Shown here: one piece after another, positions 8,466 to 15,093 of the stretch
Layout of the letters: every line of letters starts with the position of its first letter
Numbering within the stretch: the first letter of the stretch is position 1
Source: Candidatus Omnitrophica bacterium UBA6210
GTDB taxonomy: Bacteria; Omnitrophota; Gorgyraeia; Velamenicoccales; Velamenicoccaceae
Direction of reading: 5' to 3'
Assembly (NCBI GenBank): GCA_002421805.1
Contig: DISM01000002.1
Coordinates: 145,762-167,065, forward strand
DNA length: 21,304 nucleotides
Translations under genes and position numbers: made by a program
Notes under the pieces: generated by a model
The model's input: only the letters and a program-made list of their open reading frames with translations
The model's database searches: none
What the model was told of the DNA's origin: nothing

Positions 8466-9481
8466 TGGAAATATTGATTTGTAGACTCAAGCCTTGGATG
8501 GCGATTGAGGTCGCGAAAAACTTATCCGCACAAGGGCATGGAGTGCATTCTATAGATCACGGCCAACTCGAAGAATATGAAGCAAGCGGTGTCTTTAAGA
8601 GTTGCCACCTATGGAAATGGATAGATACGCCTAAAAAAGAACTTGAGGAACAATTCCGGGAGATCGTTACACAACATAAGATCGACCTGGTCATTATCAC
8701 GCAGAAGCTGTTTCTTTATTCCAATGTGGCCGAGAAAGTTTGCGCGGATCTCAATATAAAACGTATCTTCACGGAGTTTTTCTTTGACGACAAGCTGATC
8801 TTTGATGATATAGGTCTGCAATATACCAGAGACAATCAAGCCACCGGAGCCAGCAATCTGCCAATAGATTGGCCTAAGAGCGATCGGGAGACTCAGCCGA
8901 GTGATATATATATGACAGAGTTGCGGGCAAAATACAATCTATTGACAGACAAAAACGTCGTAATATACGGACAAGTATTATGGGATATGAGTCTTTTGGA
9001 ATCTCCATGCGGGATAACTTATGACGAATATATAGAAGGCCTATGTCGGAAAAATACGGACACAACATTTTTATTTAAGCCTCACCCGAAGGATGCATGG
9101 GGCACGCCCACTTCTGCCAAATATTCATATCCGAATTTGATAAGAGTCAATGAGTCTTTGAGGACGTTGTTCAAATTTCAAGCTCACACAGCTTATTCTT
9201 CAACAGTGATATTCGAAGGTGTATCGCGAGGCCTTCGCTTCGCCTCGGTTGGCTATCACTTATTGCAAAATCACACACACAAGATAAAACGCGGAGAGTT
9301 TGGCGATATCTTCAACAAGATCTTGTCGTATAAACCCAACACGGTATCCATTCGGCATGAAGCGTCTTATATCACGAATATTTATGCCATGCCGATGTCA
9401 GACCAATATCTTGCCAACAGGTTAATCCACGGGTTGAATCAAACGCAGAGGGAATATGTCCTGGAAAAGAAAGCAGTTTGA
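8465..9481 (+). CDS. GT-B-like glycosyltransferase, capsule-synthesis type
   Basis: A 338-residue protein starting with GTG that overlaps the upstream stop by one base. The N-terminal half has a Rossmann-like pattern (LKPWMAIEVAKNLSAQGH..., KIDLVIITQKLFLYS). The C-terminal half carries TTFLFKPHPKDAW, then a His and 'YSSTVIFEGVSRGLRFASVG', a layout shared with capsule-synthesis, sialyltransferase-like and teichoic-type GT-B enzymes, where the FKPHP and S-S-T motifs bind the donor nucleotide. It could also be a non-catalytic relative. As the last gene of the cassette, it overlaps the HNH gene by 26 bases. Confidence 0.6.
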   Translation: MEILICRLKPWMAIEVAKNLSAQGHGVHSIDHGQLEEYEASGVFKSCHLWKWIDTPKKELEEQFREIVTQHKIDLVIITQKLFLYSNVAEKVCADLNIKRIFTEFFFDDKLIFDDIGLQYTRDNQATGASNLPIDWPKSDRETQPSDIYMTELRAKYNLLTDKNVVIYGQVLWDMSLLESPCGITYDEYIEGLCRKNTDTTFLFKPHPKDAWGTPTSAKYSYPNLIRVNESLRTLFKFQAHTAYSSTVIFEGVSRGLRFASVGYHLLQNHTHKIKRGEFGDIFNKILSYKPNTVSIRHEASYITNIYAMPMSDQYLANRLIHGLNQTQREYVLEKKAV

Positions 9482-9785
9482 TCGGCGCGAAAGAATCCAA
9501 AACAGAACTACTGGTCGGAAATGGATGCGGATGCGCCACGCTGTGCTTGTGGAGGAACCTGTATGCCGGATATGTGGCCGGCGAGCTTCGGTTCAAGTGG
9601 ATCACATCGTGCCTTTAAGTAAAGGGGGCACAGATATGAGAGACAACCTTCAAGGGGTATGCGACGATTGCCACGATGAAAAGACGGCTAAAGACTTGAG
9701 TATTAAGCCCCCGCCAAACAAGATAGGTTTAGACGGATACCCTTTGCCAAAAGGAGACGAGAGCGATGGCAAGAAAATTTTTTAG
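9456..9785 (+). CDS. HNH endonuclease
   Basis: A 109-residue protein with start ATG 9456 after AGAGGGA. It has the zinc-binding pair C37-x2-C40 and C69-x2-C72, the D49-H50 core of the HNH motif, N64 and H73, in the order C..C-DHI-N-C..C-H. HNH proteins coded beside terminase genes in HK97- and phi12-like phages help the terminase cut DNA at packaging sites. Its position just before terminase small subunit fits this. It is a complete small HNH protein, not an intron-type homing enzyme fused to other domains. Confidence 0.85.
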   Translation: MSWKRKQFDRRERIQNRTTGRKWMRMRHAVLVEEPVCRICGRRASVQVDHIVPLSKGGTDMRDNLQGVCDDCHDEKTAKDLSIKPPPNKIGLDGYPLPKGDESDGKKIF

Positions 9786-9891
9786 ATTCATTATGTCATT
9801 TATGCTTTGCATGCTTCCTTTCGGTGTTGTCGTTCTCCTTATATTTATTTCAAAAGAAATCAATAAGAGGAGTCGCAGGTATTACGAATGA
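9766..9891 (+). CDS. 41-residue single-span membrane peptide
   Basis: A short frame overlapping the end of the HNH gene by 20 bases, with AAGGAG about 10 bases before its ATG. The peptide begins MARKFFRF, has a hydrophobic stretch of about 22 residues (residues 9-28) and ends in a basic tail (KEINKRSRRYYE). This looks like one membrane helix with positive ends. Possible roles include a holin-like or exclusion peptide, but nothing in the sequence shows which. The ribosome site, clean amphipathic layout and tandem overlap support it as real; its length keeps confidence modest. Confidence 0.45.
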   Translation: MARKFFRFIMSFMLCMLPFGVVVLLIFISKEINKRSRRYYE

Positions 9892-10078
9892 TATAAAACG
9901 TGCTACTGATGTGCTACAATTTTGTTAAAACGTGCTACTGATGTAAGTATATGATGTGCAATAAGATGGGGCGGGGGTGAAAAAGTGATTGAGCTCTCCG
10001 ACGGAAATCGGACGCCCAGCCATTTTTTTGCGAAACCCGGTTTTTGGGAAACAGGGGCAAAGGCAAAATAGGTGAAAA
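9892..10078 (+). promoter_or_regulatory. Non-coding leader before terminase: possible promoter and packaging-site region
   Basis: This is a 187-base gap without a coding frame. It holds the two direct repeats, an extended -10-like TGCTACAAT (9912-9920, no good -35), and a nested hairpin: outer arms GGGCG 9969-9973 with CGCCC 10013-10017, inner arms TCCGA 9997-10001 with TCGGA 10008-10012. Position between the HNH and terminase genes is where cos or pac sites often lie. A promoter or a packaging site is inferred, not shown. Confidence 0.35.
9894..9944. repeat. Two 19-base direct repeats upstream of terminase
   Basis: The 19-mer TAAAACGTGCTACTGATGT occurs exactly at 9894-9912 and 9926-9944, spaced 32 bases start to start. 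A third GTGCTAC lies between them at 9911-9917. The second half of the first unit forms an extended -10-like TGCTACAAT at 9912-9920. The unit could be a binding site for a regulator or terminase; no coding frame explains it. Confidence 0.8.
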
Positions 10079-10549
10079 ATGGGAAGACGCGGCCCAATGC
10101 CGAAAAGCAAGGCTTTGCAGATGCTACATGGCACTATGCCATTAAAGGCAGAGGTTGTCGATGAGTTAAAAGAAGAATTTACCCCTCCGGAAAAACCAAA
10201 GCATTTTGAAAAAAAAGAATCTGAGGCGTGGGACAAAACTGTTGAATTGCTCCGGCCGATGATGACGCTCAGAAAAGTTGATATTGCTGTATTGGGAGCG
10301 TATTGTTCAGCTTTCGTGAGATGGCAAAAAGCAGAAGAGGAACTGTCTGGAAAAAATTTGTGTGTAAATGGAATGGAAGGACCAAAGGTTAATCCGTTGG
10401 TTACCATAAGCCGCGACGCGCAAAGAGATATGGTGTTTTATGCTGCTCAACTCGGAATGACTCCAGCATCCAGAATAAAAATGGCGACGGGAGCGACAAG
10501 GGTTATTGAAAAGAACCCCTGGGTTAAACTGAAAAGCCTGAAAAAATGA
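10079..10549 (+). CDS. terS: Terminase small subunit, P27 family
   Basis: A 156-residue protein with AGGTG before the ATG. The start GRRGPMPKSKALQMLHGT and the body 'FEKKESEAWDKTVELLRPMMTLRKVDIAVLGAYCSAFVRWQKAEEEL' and 'NPLVTISRDAQRDMVFYAAQLGMTPASRIKM' are hallmark segments of P27-type small terminase (helix-rich DNA recognition and oligomer domains, closing with a basic tail). It recognises the packaging site and loads the large subunit. The stop overlaps the next ATG by 4 bases. Confidence 0.93.
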   Translation: MGRRGPMPKSKALQMLHGTMPLKAEVVDELKEEFTPPEKPKHFEKKESEAWDKTVELLRPMMTLRKVDIAVLGAYCSAFVRWQKAEEELSGKNLCVNGMEGPKVNPLVTISRDAQRDMVFYAAQLGMTPASRIKMATGATRVIEKNPWVKLKSLKK

Positions 10550-12303
10550 AAAAGCCTAAAAAAAGAAAAAAGGTTGCTAATCGTCAACCCTCTCAGGATG
10601 CCATTCGTCAGGAATCGTGGACGAATATTGCTATAAGTTACGCCAAGGAGGCGACCGATCCGAAAAATGGCAAACGGTTTGGCAAATGGATACGGCTTGC
10701 CGCGGAGAGATTTCTTAAAGATTTTGACCGGGCAAAAAGAAGCGATAGACCGTTTGAATACATTGAAGTTGAAGTCGACCAAGTGTGTGGTTTTATCTCT
10801 AATCTTCCACACGTCGAGGGTGTATGGAAGACCGAAAATATCACACTTGAGCCTTTCCAAATATTCTTTTTATGCAATTTATTCGGGTTCAGGAATCTTG
10901 ACGGAACACGAAGGTTTACTTCGGTGCTATTCGGCATGGCCCGAAAGAACGCCAAGAGCTCGCTTGCGGCCGGCATCGGCCTTTATTGCCTGACGATGGA
11001 GAACGAGAAGGGCCCACAGGTAATTTCCGCGGCGACCACCGGAGATCAGGCGGCCATTGTGTTTAAAATTGCCAAGCGGATGGCGGACAAGCGACCACAA
11101 CTGAGAGAAGCTTTCAACGTCGAATGCTTTACCAGGGCAATCTCCTGTTATGAAAGCGGGGGGTTGTTTAAGGCTATCAACGCCAAGGCATCGACCCAGG
11201 ATGGACTTAATCCATCTTGCGCCATCCTGGACGAGATCCATGCCCACAAAACCCACGATCTCCTGAATGTCCTGCAGTCGGCCGCCGGCGGCCGGAGGAA
11301 TCCGCTGTTTCTGTTTACGACAACAGAGGGGTATGAGACCCCAGGGCCATGGCCGGAAATGCGAAAATTCGGCCAGCAGGTCCTTGAGGGCGTAGTTGAT
11401 GCCGATCATTTTCTTGTTATTTTTTATGCCATTGACGACAAAGATGATGAATTCGACGAAAACATCTGGCCGAAGGCCAATCCACTCATTTCTGTTTCGG
11501 ATCCGTTATTAAAAGCCATTCGCAAGGAGGCAACAGAGGCTAAATCCATGCCAGGCCGTCATGCCGAATTTTTAATCAAGCGCATGAACAGGCAAAGCTC
11601 GACAGCTAACGGCTGGATAGATCTGCAAAAGTGGAAAGCCTGCGCCGGTGTGGTCCCCCTTGAAGACTTAAAAAATGAGCCGTGTTATGGCGCCCTCGAT
11701 CTGGCAAGCACCAGGGATCTTGCATCTTTTCGATTAGTATGGAAAAAGGACGGGACCCTTTATACTTATGGCTGGCGTTGGGTCCCCCAAACCACGGTCG
11801 CTATCAGGACACAAAGAAATCTTGTCCCTTATGCGGGTTGGGTAAGAGCCGGATTTATGCTCGAGACGCCGGGGGAAGTGACAGATTATGATGTGATATT
11901 CAAAAAGGTTTTGTGGGTCAAAGATAACTTCAACCTTGCGGCCGTCGCTTTTGACCAATGGAACGCCGCGCAAATTGCATCAAAGCTCTCTGCCGAAGGC
12001 TTAGAGATGATCCAATTTATTCAAGGCCCTAAATCATATCATCCATCGATGAAGAATTTTGAGGAAACCTATGTCGGAGGAAAATTCAAGCATGGCGGCG
12101 ACCCCGTGCTTACCTGGTGCGCCTCAAACATTGTTGCCAGAACAGACGCCAACATGAACATGGCGCCCGACAAAAAGAAAAGTGCCGACAAGATAGACGA
12201 TATGACAGCTCTTCTCATGGCCAATGGGATTTTGATAGGGCAAAACTCGCAAGAGGAAGGCGATCTTGACGATTTTCTCAATGATCCCATAATCATAAAA
12301 TAA
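10546..12303 (+). CDS. terL: Terminase large subunit
   Basis: A 585-residue protein of the HK97/phi12-like large terminase family, usual length. ATPase: Walker A-like motif M131-A-R-K-N-A-K137-S-S139, Walker B AILD229-E230, and the coupling motif T258-T-T-E-G262. Nuclease (RNase H-like): D385 in YGALDLASTRD and a later acidic site in VAFDQWNAAQI, with a final acidic cluster near the C-terminus (KKKSADKIDDMTAL). It pumps DNA into the prohead and cuts concatemers. Coupled to terS and followed by a reverse-strand insertion. Confidence 0.95.
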   Translation: MKKPKKRKKVANRQPSQDAIRQESWTNIAISYAKEATDPKNGKRFGKWIRLAAERFLKDFDRAKRSDRPFEYIEVEVDQVCGFISNLPHVEGVWKTENITLEPFQIFFLCNLFGFRNLDGTRRFTSVLFGMARKNAKSSLAAGIGLYCLTMENEKGPQVISAATTGDQAAIVFKIAKRMADKRPQLREAFNVECFTRAISCYESGGLFKAINAKASTQDGLNPSCAILDEIHAHKTHDLLNVLQSAAGGRRNPLFLFTTTEGYETPGPWPEMRKFGQQVLEGVVDADHFLVIFYAIDDKDDEFDENIWPKANPLISVSDPLLKAIRKEATEAKSMPGRHAEFLIKRMNRQSSTANGWIDLQKWKACAGVVPLEDLKNEPCYGALDLASTRDLASFRLVWKKDGTLYTYGWRWVPQTTVAIRTQRNLVPYAGWVRAGFMLETPGEVTDYDVIFKKVLWVKDNFNLAAVAFDQWNAAQIASKLSAEGLEMIQFIQGPKSYHPSMKNFEETYVGGKFKHGGDPVLTWCASNIVARTDANMNMAPDKKKSADKIDDMTALLMANGILIGQNSQEEGDLDDFLNDPIIIK

Positions 12304-12332
12304 CCTACTTCACAGGTGGACTGCGCAAGTGA

Positions 12333-12818
12333 TTATTTTTCTAATACGGCAATTATGGTTTCTGCGGGGAATAAATAGGTCCAGAAACGTTCATACTGTT
12401 CTGGGTATTTATTGAATAGCTTTTGAAGGCCGAAAAAGCGGAAGGTTTTATAAAATCTAATTAAACGGGTTGTTTTTTTAAGTTGTTCTTCGCCAAGTAA
12501 TGATCTAAAAGTAAAGTAGGAAAAATATCGTTTGTGTTCAAGGTCTGAATATGCGACGTAATTTGAAAAGTGCGGAACTTCCATAATGAGGTTTCCACCC
12601 GGCTTTAAAATGCGGATAGCTTCTTGAACAAGAATGCACGGATTATTGAGGTGTTCAAGAATATGTTTTGCATAGATGAGATCGGCAGAGTTATCAGCGA
12701 ATGGAAACGGTTTTTTTTCAAAATCATGGATAACATCGGCATCACTGTCGGAATTGATATCAACACCTATGGCTCCTTTAACTTTATTTTTTTTACAACC
12801 AAAATCAAGAATAACCAT
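12333..12818 (-). CDS. Phage moron: class I SAM methyltransferase
   Basis: A 161-residue protein on the reverse strand between terminase and portal. Motif I appears as ILDFGCKKNKVKGAIGVDIN at residues 3-22, then 'PFADNSADLIYAKHILEHLNNP' and 'IRILKPGGNLIMEVPHFSN', as in Methyltransf_11-type enzymes. The motif-I glycine triad is partly replaced (GCKKNK in place of GCGxxx), a variant seen in short sugar-linked methyltransferases. An in-frame TAA lies only four codons upstream, so ATG 12818 is the first possible ATG. AT-rich codons and orientation mark it as a recent insertion. Substrate unknown. Confidence 0.78.
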   Translation of the reverse strand: MVILDFGCKKNKVKGAIGVDINSDSDADVIHDFEKKPFPFADNSADLIYAKHILEHLNNPCILVQEAIRILKPGGNLIMEVPHFSNYVAYSDLEHKRYFSYFTFRSLLGEEQLKKTTRLIRFYKTFRFFGLQKLFNKYPEQYERFWTYLFPAETIIAVLEK

Positions 12819-12824
12819 AAGCTG

Positions 12825-12853
12825 AAATTATCATTTTTATGCAGCCTTGTCAA
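12825..12853 (-). promoter_or_regulatory. Sigma70-like promoter of the methyltransferase moron
   Basis: On the reverse strand a perfect -35 TTGACA (12848-12853), a 17-base spacer and a -10 TAATTT (12825-12830). The ATG at 12818 lies 6 bases after the -10, so transcription would start at or next to the start codon. No ribosome site fits in this space. The -10 contains the in-frame stop that prevents an upstream start. Confidence 0.75.
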
Positions 12854-12886
12854 GCGCGCCATAGGATTTTTTAAAACAACATTCCT

Positions 12887-12902
12887 TCCCGATATATCGG
12901 GA
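12887..12902. repeat. Perfect 16-base palindrome
   Basis: TCCCGATATATCGGGA reads the same on both strands. It lies between the moron promoter (-35 at 12848-12853) and the terminator cluster, 34 bases upstream of the -35 in the moron's own direction. It could be an operator for a dimeric regulator or a bidirectional hairpin. No protein partner is visible. Confidence 0.7.
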
Positions 12903-12956
12903 GTATTTGTCGCTTTTATAGGCGCCGCAATGAGATAATATAATCAAACAATTTAA

Positions 12957-12981
12957 CCAGACAGGGTCGCTCCCTGTCTGG
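12957..12981 (+). other. 10-bp stem-loop before portal
   Basis: Arms CCAGACAGGG (12957-12966) and CCCTGTCTGG (12972-12981) pair perfectly around a 5-base loop. No strong T-run follows on the forward strand (ATTTAT), so alone it is a poor terminator; it may act with the next hairpin or protect mRNA ends. A TATAAT at 12939-12944 lies upstream, with no good -35. Confidence 0.8.
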
Positions 12982-12987
12982 ATTTAT

Positions 12988-13029
12988 GGCCGATTCCGTG
13001 CACGGCGGGGTCGGCCTTTTTTATTTTTT
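12988..13029 (+). terminator. Intrinsic terminator immediately upstream of portal
   Basis: Arms GGCCGA (12988-12993) and TCGGCC (13011-13016) enclose a second palindrome CCGTGCACGG (12996-13005) and are followed by TTTTTTATTTTTT (13017-13029). This is a textbook rho-independent signal on the forward strand. The portal ribosome site begins only a few bases later, so no promoter fits between. Portal expression needs read-through, antitermination or attenuation. Confidence 0.85.
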
Positions 13030-13048
13030 GGCAGAAGGAGGAAAGCAT

Positions 13049-14284
13049 TTGTTGAGGTCAATCATAAGCTTTTTCACTGGCAGCGGCACCCGAAGGGATG
13101 TAGGGACGCAGAATTTGACACCGTCGTCGGGAAGAATGACGACAAAGACCGTAAATGACGATACGGCTTTGCAAGTCGCGGCCGCTTTTGCCTGCATCCG
13201 CCGCACAGCGGAAACAATGGCCTCTTTGCCTATTCAATTTTTTTCCATCAAGCGAAATTCATCTGGCCGGATTATTGACAAACAAGTTATCACGAAACAT
13301 CCGCTATATCGTTTGTTGCGCTGGAAGCCGAACAGATATCAAACGAGAGGCGAGTATTTCGAGGTTTTGTATTATCAGTTGGCTTTCCGCGGGAATGCCT
13401 ATTCGCTTATCGAGCGCGACAGCAGCGGGCAGATAATTTCTTTATTGCCCCTGATGACTTCGCAGGTTGAAACAGTCCTTGCGGCCGACGGCCGGATCGT
13501 TCACAGATATTGCGCTTCGGGAAAAATGATTGAATATTCGGAAGACAATATCTGGCATCTAAAGCTCTTTGGCAACGGGATCATTGGCCTGTCTCCTTTG
13601 GATCAGGCGAGAAACACTCTTGGGATTTCACTGGGCGCCGAGGAAAGCGTTAATAGACTTTCCAACAGCGGATTTAAACAGTTCGGCGTTTTGTCTATCG
13701 ACAAAATCCTTACTAAAGACCAACGCAAACAGCTAAAAGAAAACTACAACGATATAACGAGCGGGAAAGAAGAAGCGTTGCGGGTCCTTGAGGCCGGTAT
13801 GAAGTTTACGCCGACGTCCATGCTTCCGAAAGACGTCCAACTCCTTGAAAGCCGGAAATTCCAACTCGAGGATATTTGTCGGTTTTTCGATGTGCCGCCG
13901 GTTTTGATACACGATATGTCATCTTCTACCGTGTGGGGATCGGGGATCATGGAGATCGTCCGCGGGTGGTATAAGCTCGGATTGTCTCCATACCGCACAA
14001 GGATGAAAGACAGTATCCAAACACAGTTGCTGGATATTTCTGAAAGAGAAACGGTTGAGCCCGATTTTGACATCGACGAATTATTGCGCGGAGGGGAAAA
14101 AGAGCGTTACGAAGGTTATCAGGTGGCGATCAGAAGCGGTGTTATGACGCCAAACGAATGTCGAAGCCAGGAAGGATTACCTCCAGATGCCGCTGGGGAT
14201 AAATTATTTATCGATCAACAGCTGGTCTATCTTGAGAACGGAGGAAAGAAAAATGAAACTAAAACATTTACTGTTAAAGACTGA
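13049..14284 (+). CDS. Portal protein, HK97-like family
   Basis: A 411-residue protein. The frame opens at an ATG at 12986, but that would translate through the terminator; a TTG at 13049 after GAAGGAGGA (13034-13042) is the better start and gives the normal HK97 portal length. Key segments: 'ALQVAAAFACIRRTAETMASLPI', 'RGEYFEVLYYQLAFRGNAYSLIERD', 'IWHLKLFGNGIIGLSPLDQARNTLG', and 'RFFDVPPVLIHDMSSSTVWGSGIM'. It forms the dodecameric ring at the capsid vertex through which terminase drives DNA. Its end overlaps the protease start by 32 bases. Confidence 0.92.
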   Translation: MLRSIISFFTGSGTRRDVGTQNLTPSSGRMTTKTVNDDTALQVAAAFACIRRTAETMASLPIQFFSIKRNSSGRIIDKQVITKHPLYRLLRWKPNRYQTRGEYFEVLYYQLAFRGNAYSLIERDSSGQIISLLPLMTSQVETVLAADGRIVHRYCASGKMIEYSEDNIWHLKLFGNGIIGLSPLDQARNTLGISLGAEESVNRLSNSGFKQFGVLSIDKILTKDQRKQLKENYNDITSGKEEALRVLEAGMKFTPTSMLPKDVQLLESRKFQLEDICRFFDVPPVLIHDMSSSTVWGSGIMEIVRGWYKLGLSPYRTRMKDSIQTQLLDISERETVEPDFDIDELLRGGEKERYEGYQVAIRSGVMTPNECRSQEGLPPDAAGDKLFIDQQLVYLENGGKKNETKTFTVKD

Positions 14285-15080
14285 CGGTCTTAATTTTAAC
14301 CGGAACAAGATAGAAGACGGCATCCTTTCTCGTTGGGACAAAACTATTGTTGCCGAAAAAAAAGATGAAGTCGCTTCTATCGATATTTTTGACGTCATCG
14401 GTTCTGATTTCTTCGGCGAGGGCTTTACCGCCAAGAGGATGTCTGCTGCGTTGAGATCGATCGGTGAAGACAAAGATGTGGTGGTGAATATCAATTCGCC
14501 CGGCGGTGATGTCTTTGAGGCAGCGACGATTTACAACCTTCTGGCGCAGCACAAAGGCAATGTCACCGTGAATATTTTGGGTTTGGCGGCATCGGCGGCA
14601 TCGGTGATCGCGATGGCCGGCGATGACATCAAAATCGCCCACAACGGTTTTTTGATGATCCATAACGCCTGGGCCATCGTCATGGGAAACAAAAACGACC
14701 TGCGTAAGGCCGCGGATACGCTTGAGCAGTTTGACGAATCAATCCTGGCTACCTATGTTGCAAGAACAAGTCTTAGCGAAAACAAGATAGCCAAGATGAT
14801 GGGCGAAGAAACATGGATCGGGGCCAAGGATGCCTTGGAATACGGATTTGCGGACGAGGAAATCGAGGCAAAATGCGATCCCGACAAAAAGAAAGAAGAT
14901 AAGCAGGGAAAAGCGCAGGCAAGAAGAACCATCGAAATGGCACTTTCCCGTGAGGGATTTTCCCGCAAAGAGCGGGAAAATATCTTCCTGAAAGCCGGCG
15001 TGCGTGATGCCGCCGAGCTTGTCCAGCGCGATGCGGACGAGGAAGCGTGGGATGAGTTGATCAAAACGATGACCAGTTAG
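14253..15080 (+). CDS. Head maturation protease, ClpP-like
   Basis: A 275-residue protein. ATG 14253 is chosen over the in-frame ATG at 14187 because GGAGG sits 8 bases before it. The ClpP signature is clear: G110-L-A-A-S114 nucleophile, H137 in FLMIHNAW and D201 in EYGFADEE, with spacing close to ClpP. 'VVNINSPGGDVFEAATIYNLL' is the substrate-binding strand. After residue 205 comes a Lys/Glu-rich tail. It cuts the capsid N-terminal delta domain during prohead maturation. It lies between portal and capsid, as usual. Confidence 0.93.
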   Translation: MKLKHLLLKTDGLNFNRNKIEDGILSRWDKTIVAEKKDEVASIDIFDVIGSDFFGEGFTAKRMSAALRSIGEDKDVVVNINSPGGDVFEAATIYNLLAQHKGNVTVNILGLAASAASVIAMAGDDIKIAHNGFLMIHNAWAIVMGNKNDLRKAADTLEQFDESILATYVARTSLSENKIAKMMGEETWIGAKDALEYGFADEEIEAKCDPDKKKEDKQGKAQARRTIEMALSREGFSRKERENIFLKAGVRDAAELVQRDADEEAWDELIKTMTS

Positions 15081-15093
15081 AAAGGAGAAACAT

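Noticed and set aside
9894..9944. CRISPR-like repeat pair
   Set aside because: Only two units, 13-base spacer, and no cas genes.
12624..12938. Forward-strand frame between terminase and portal
   Set aside because: It is a shadow of the reverse-strand methyltransferase gene with its promoter and palindrome.
12986..13048. Portal start at ATG 12986
   Set aside because: It would translate through the intrinsic terminator; TTG 13049 has the ribosome site and gives the usual portal length.
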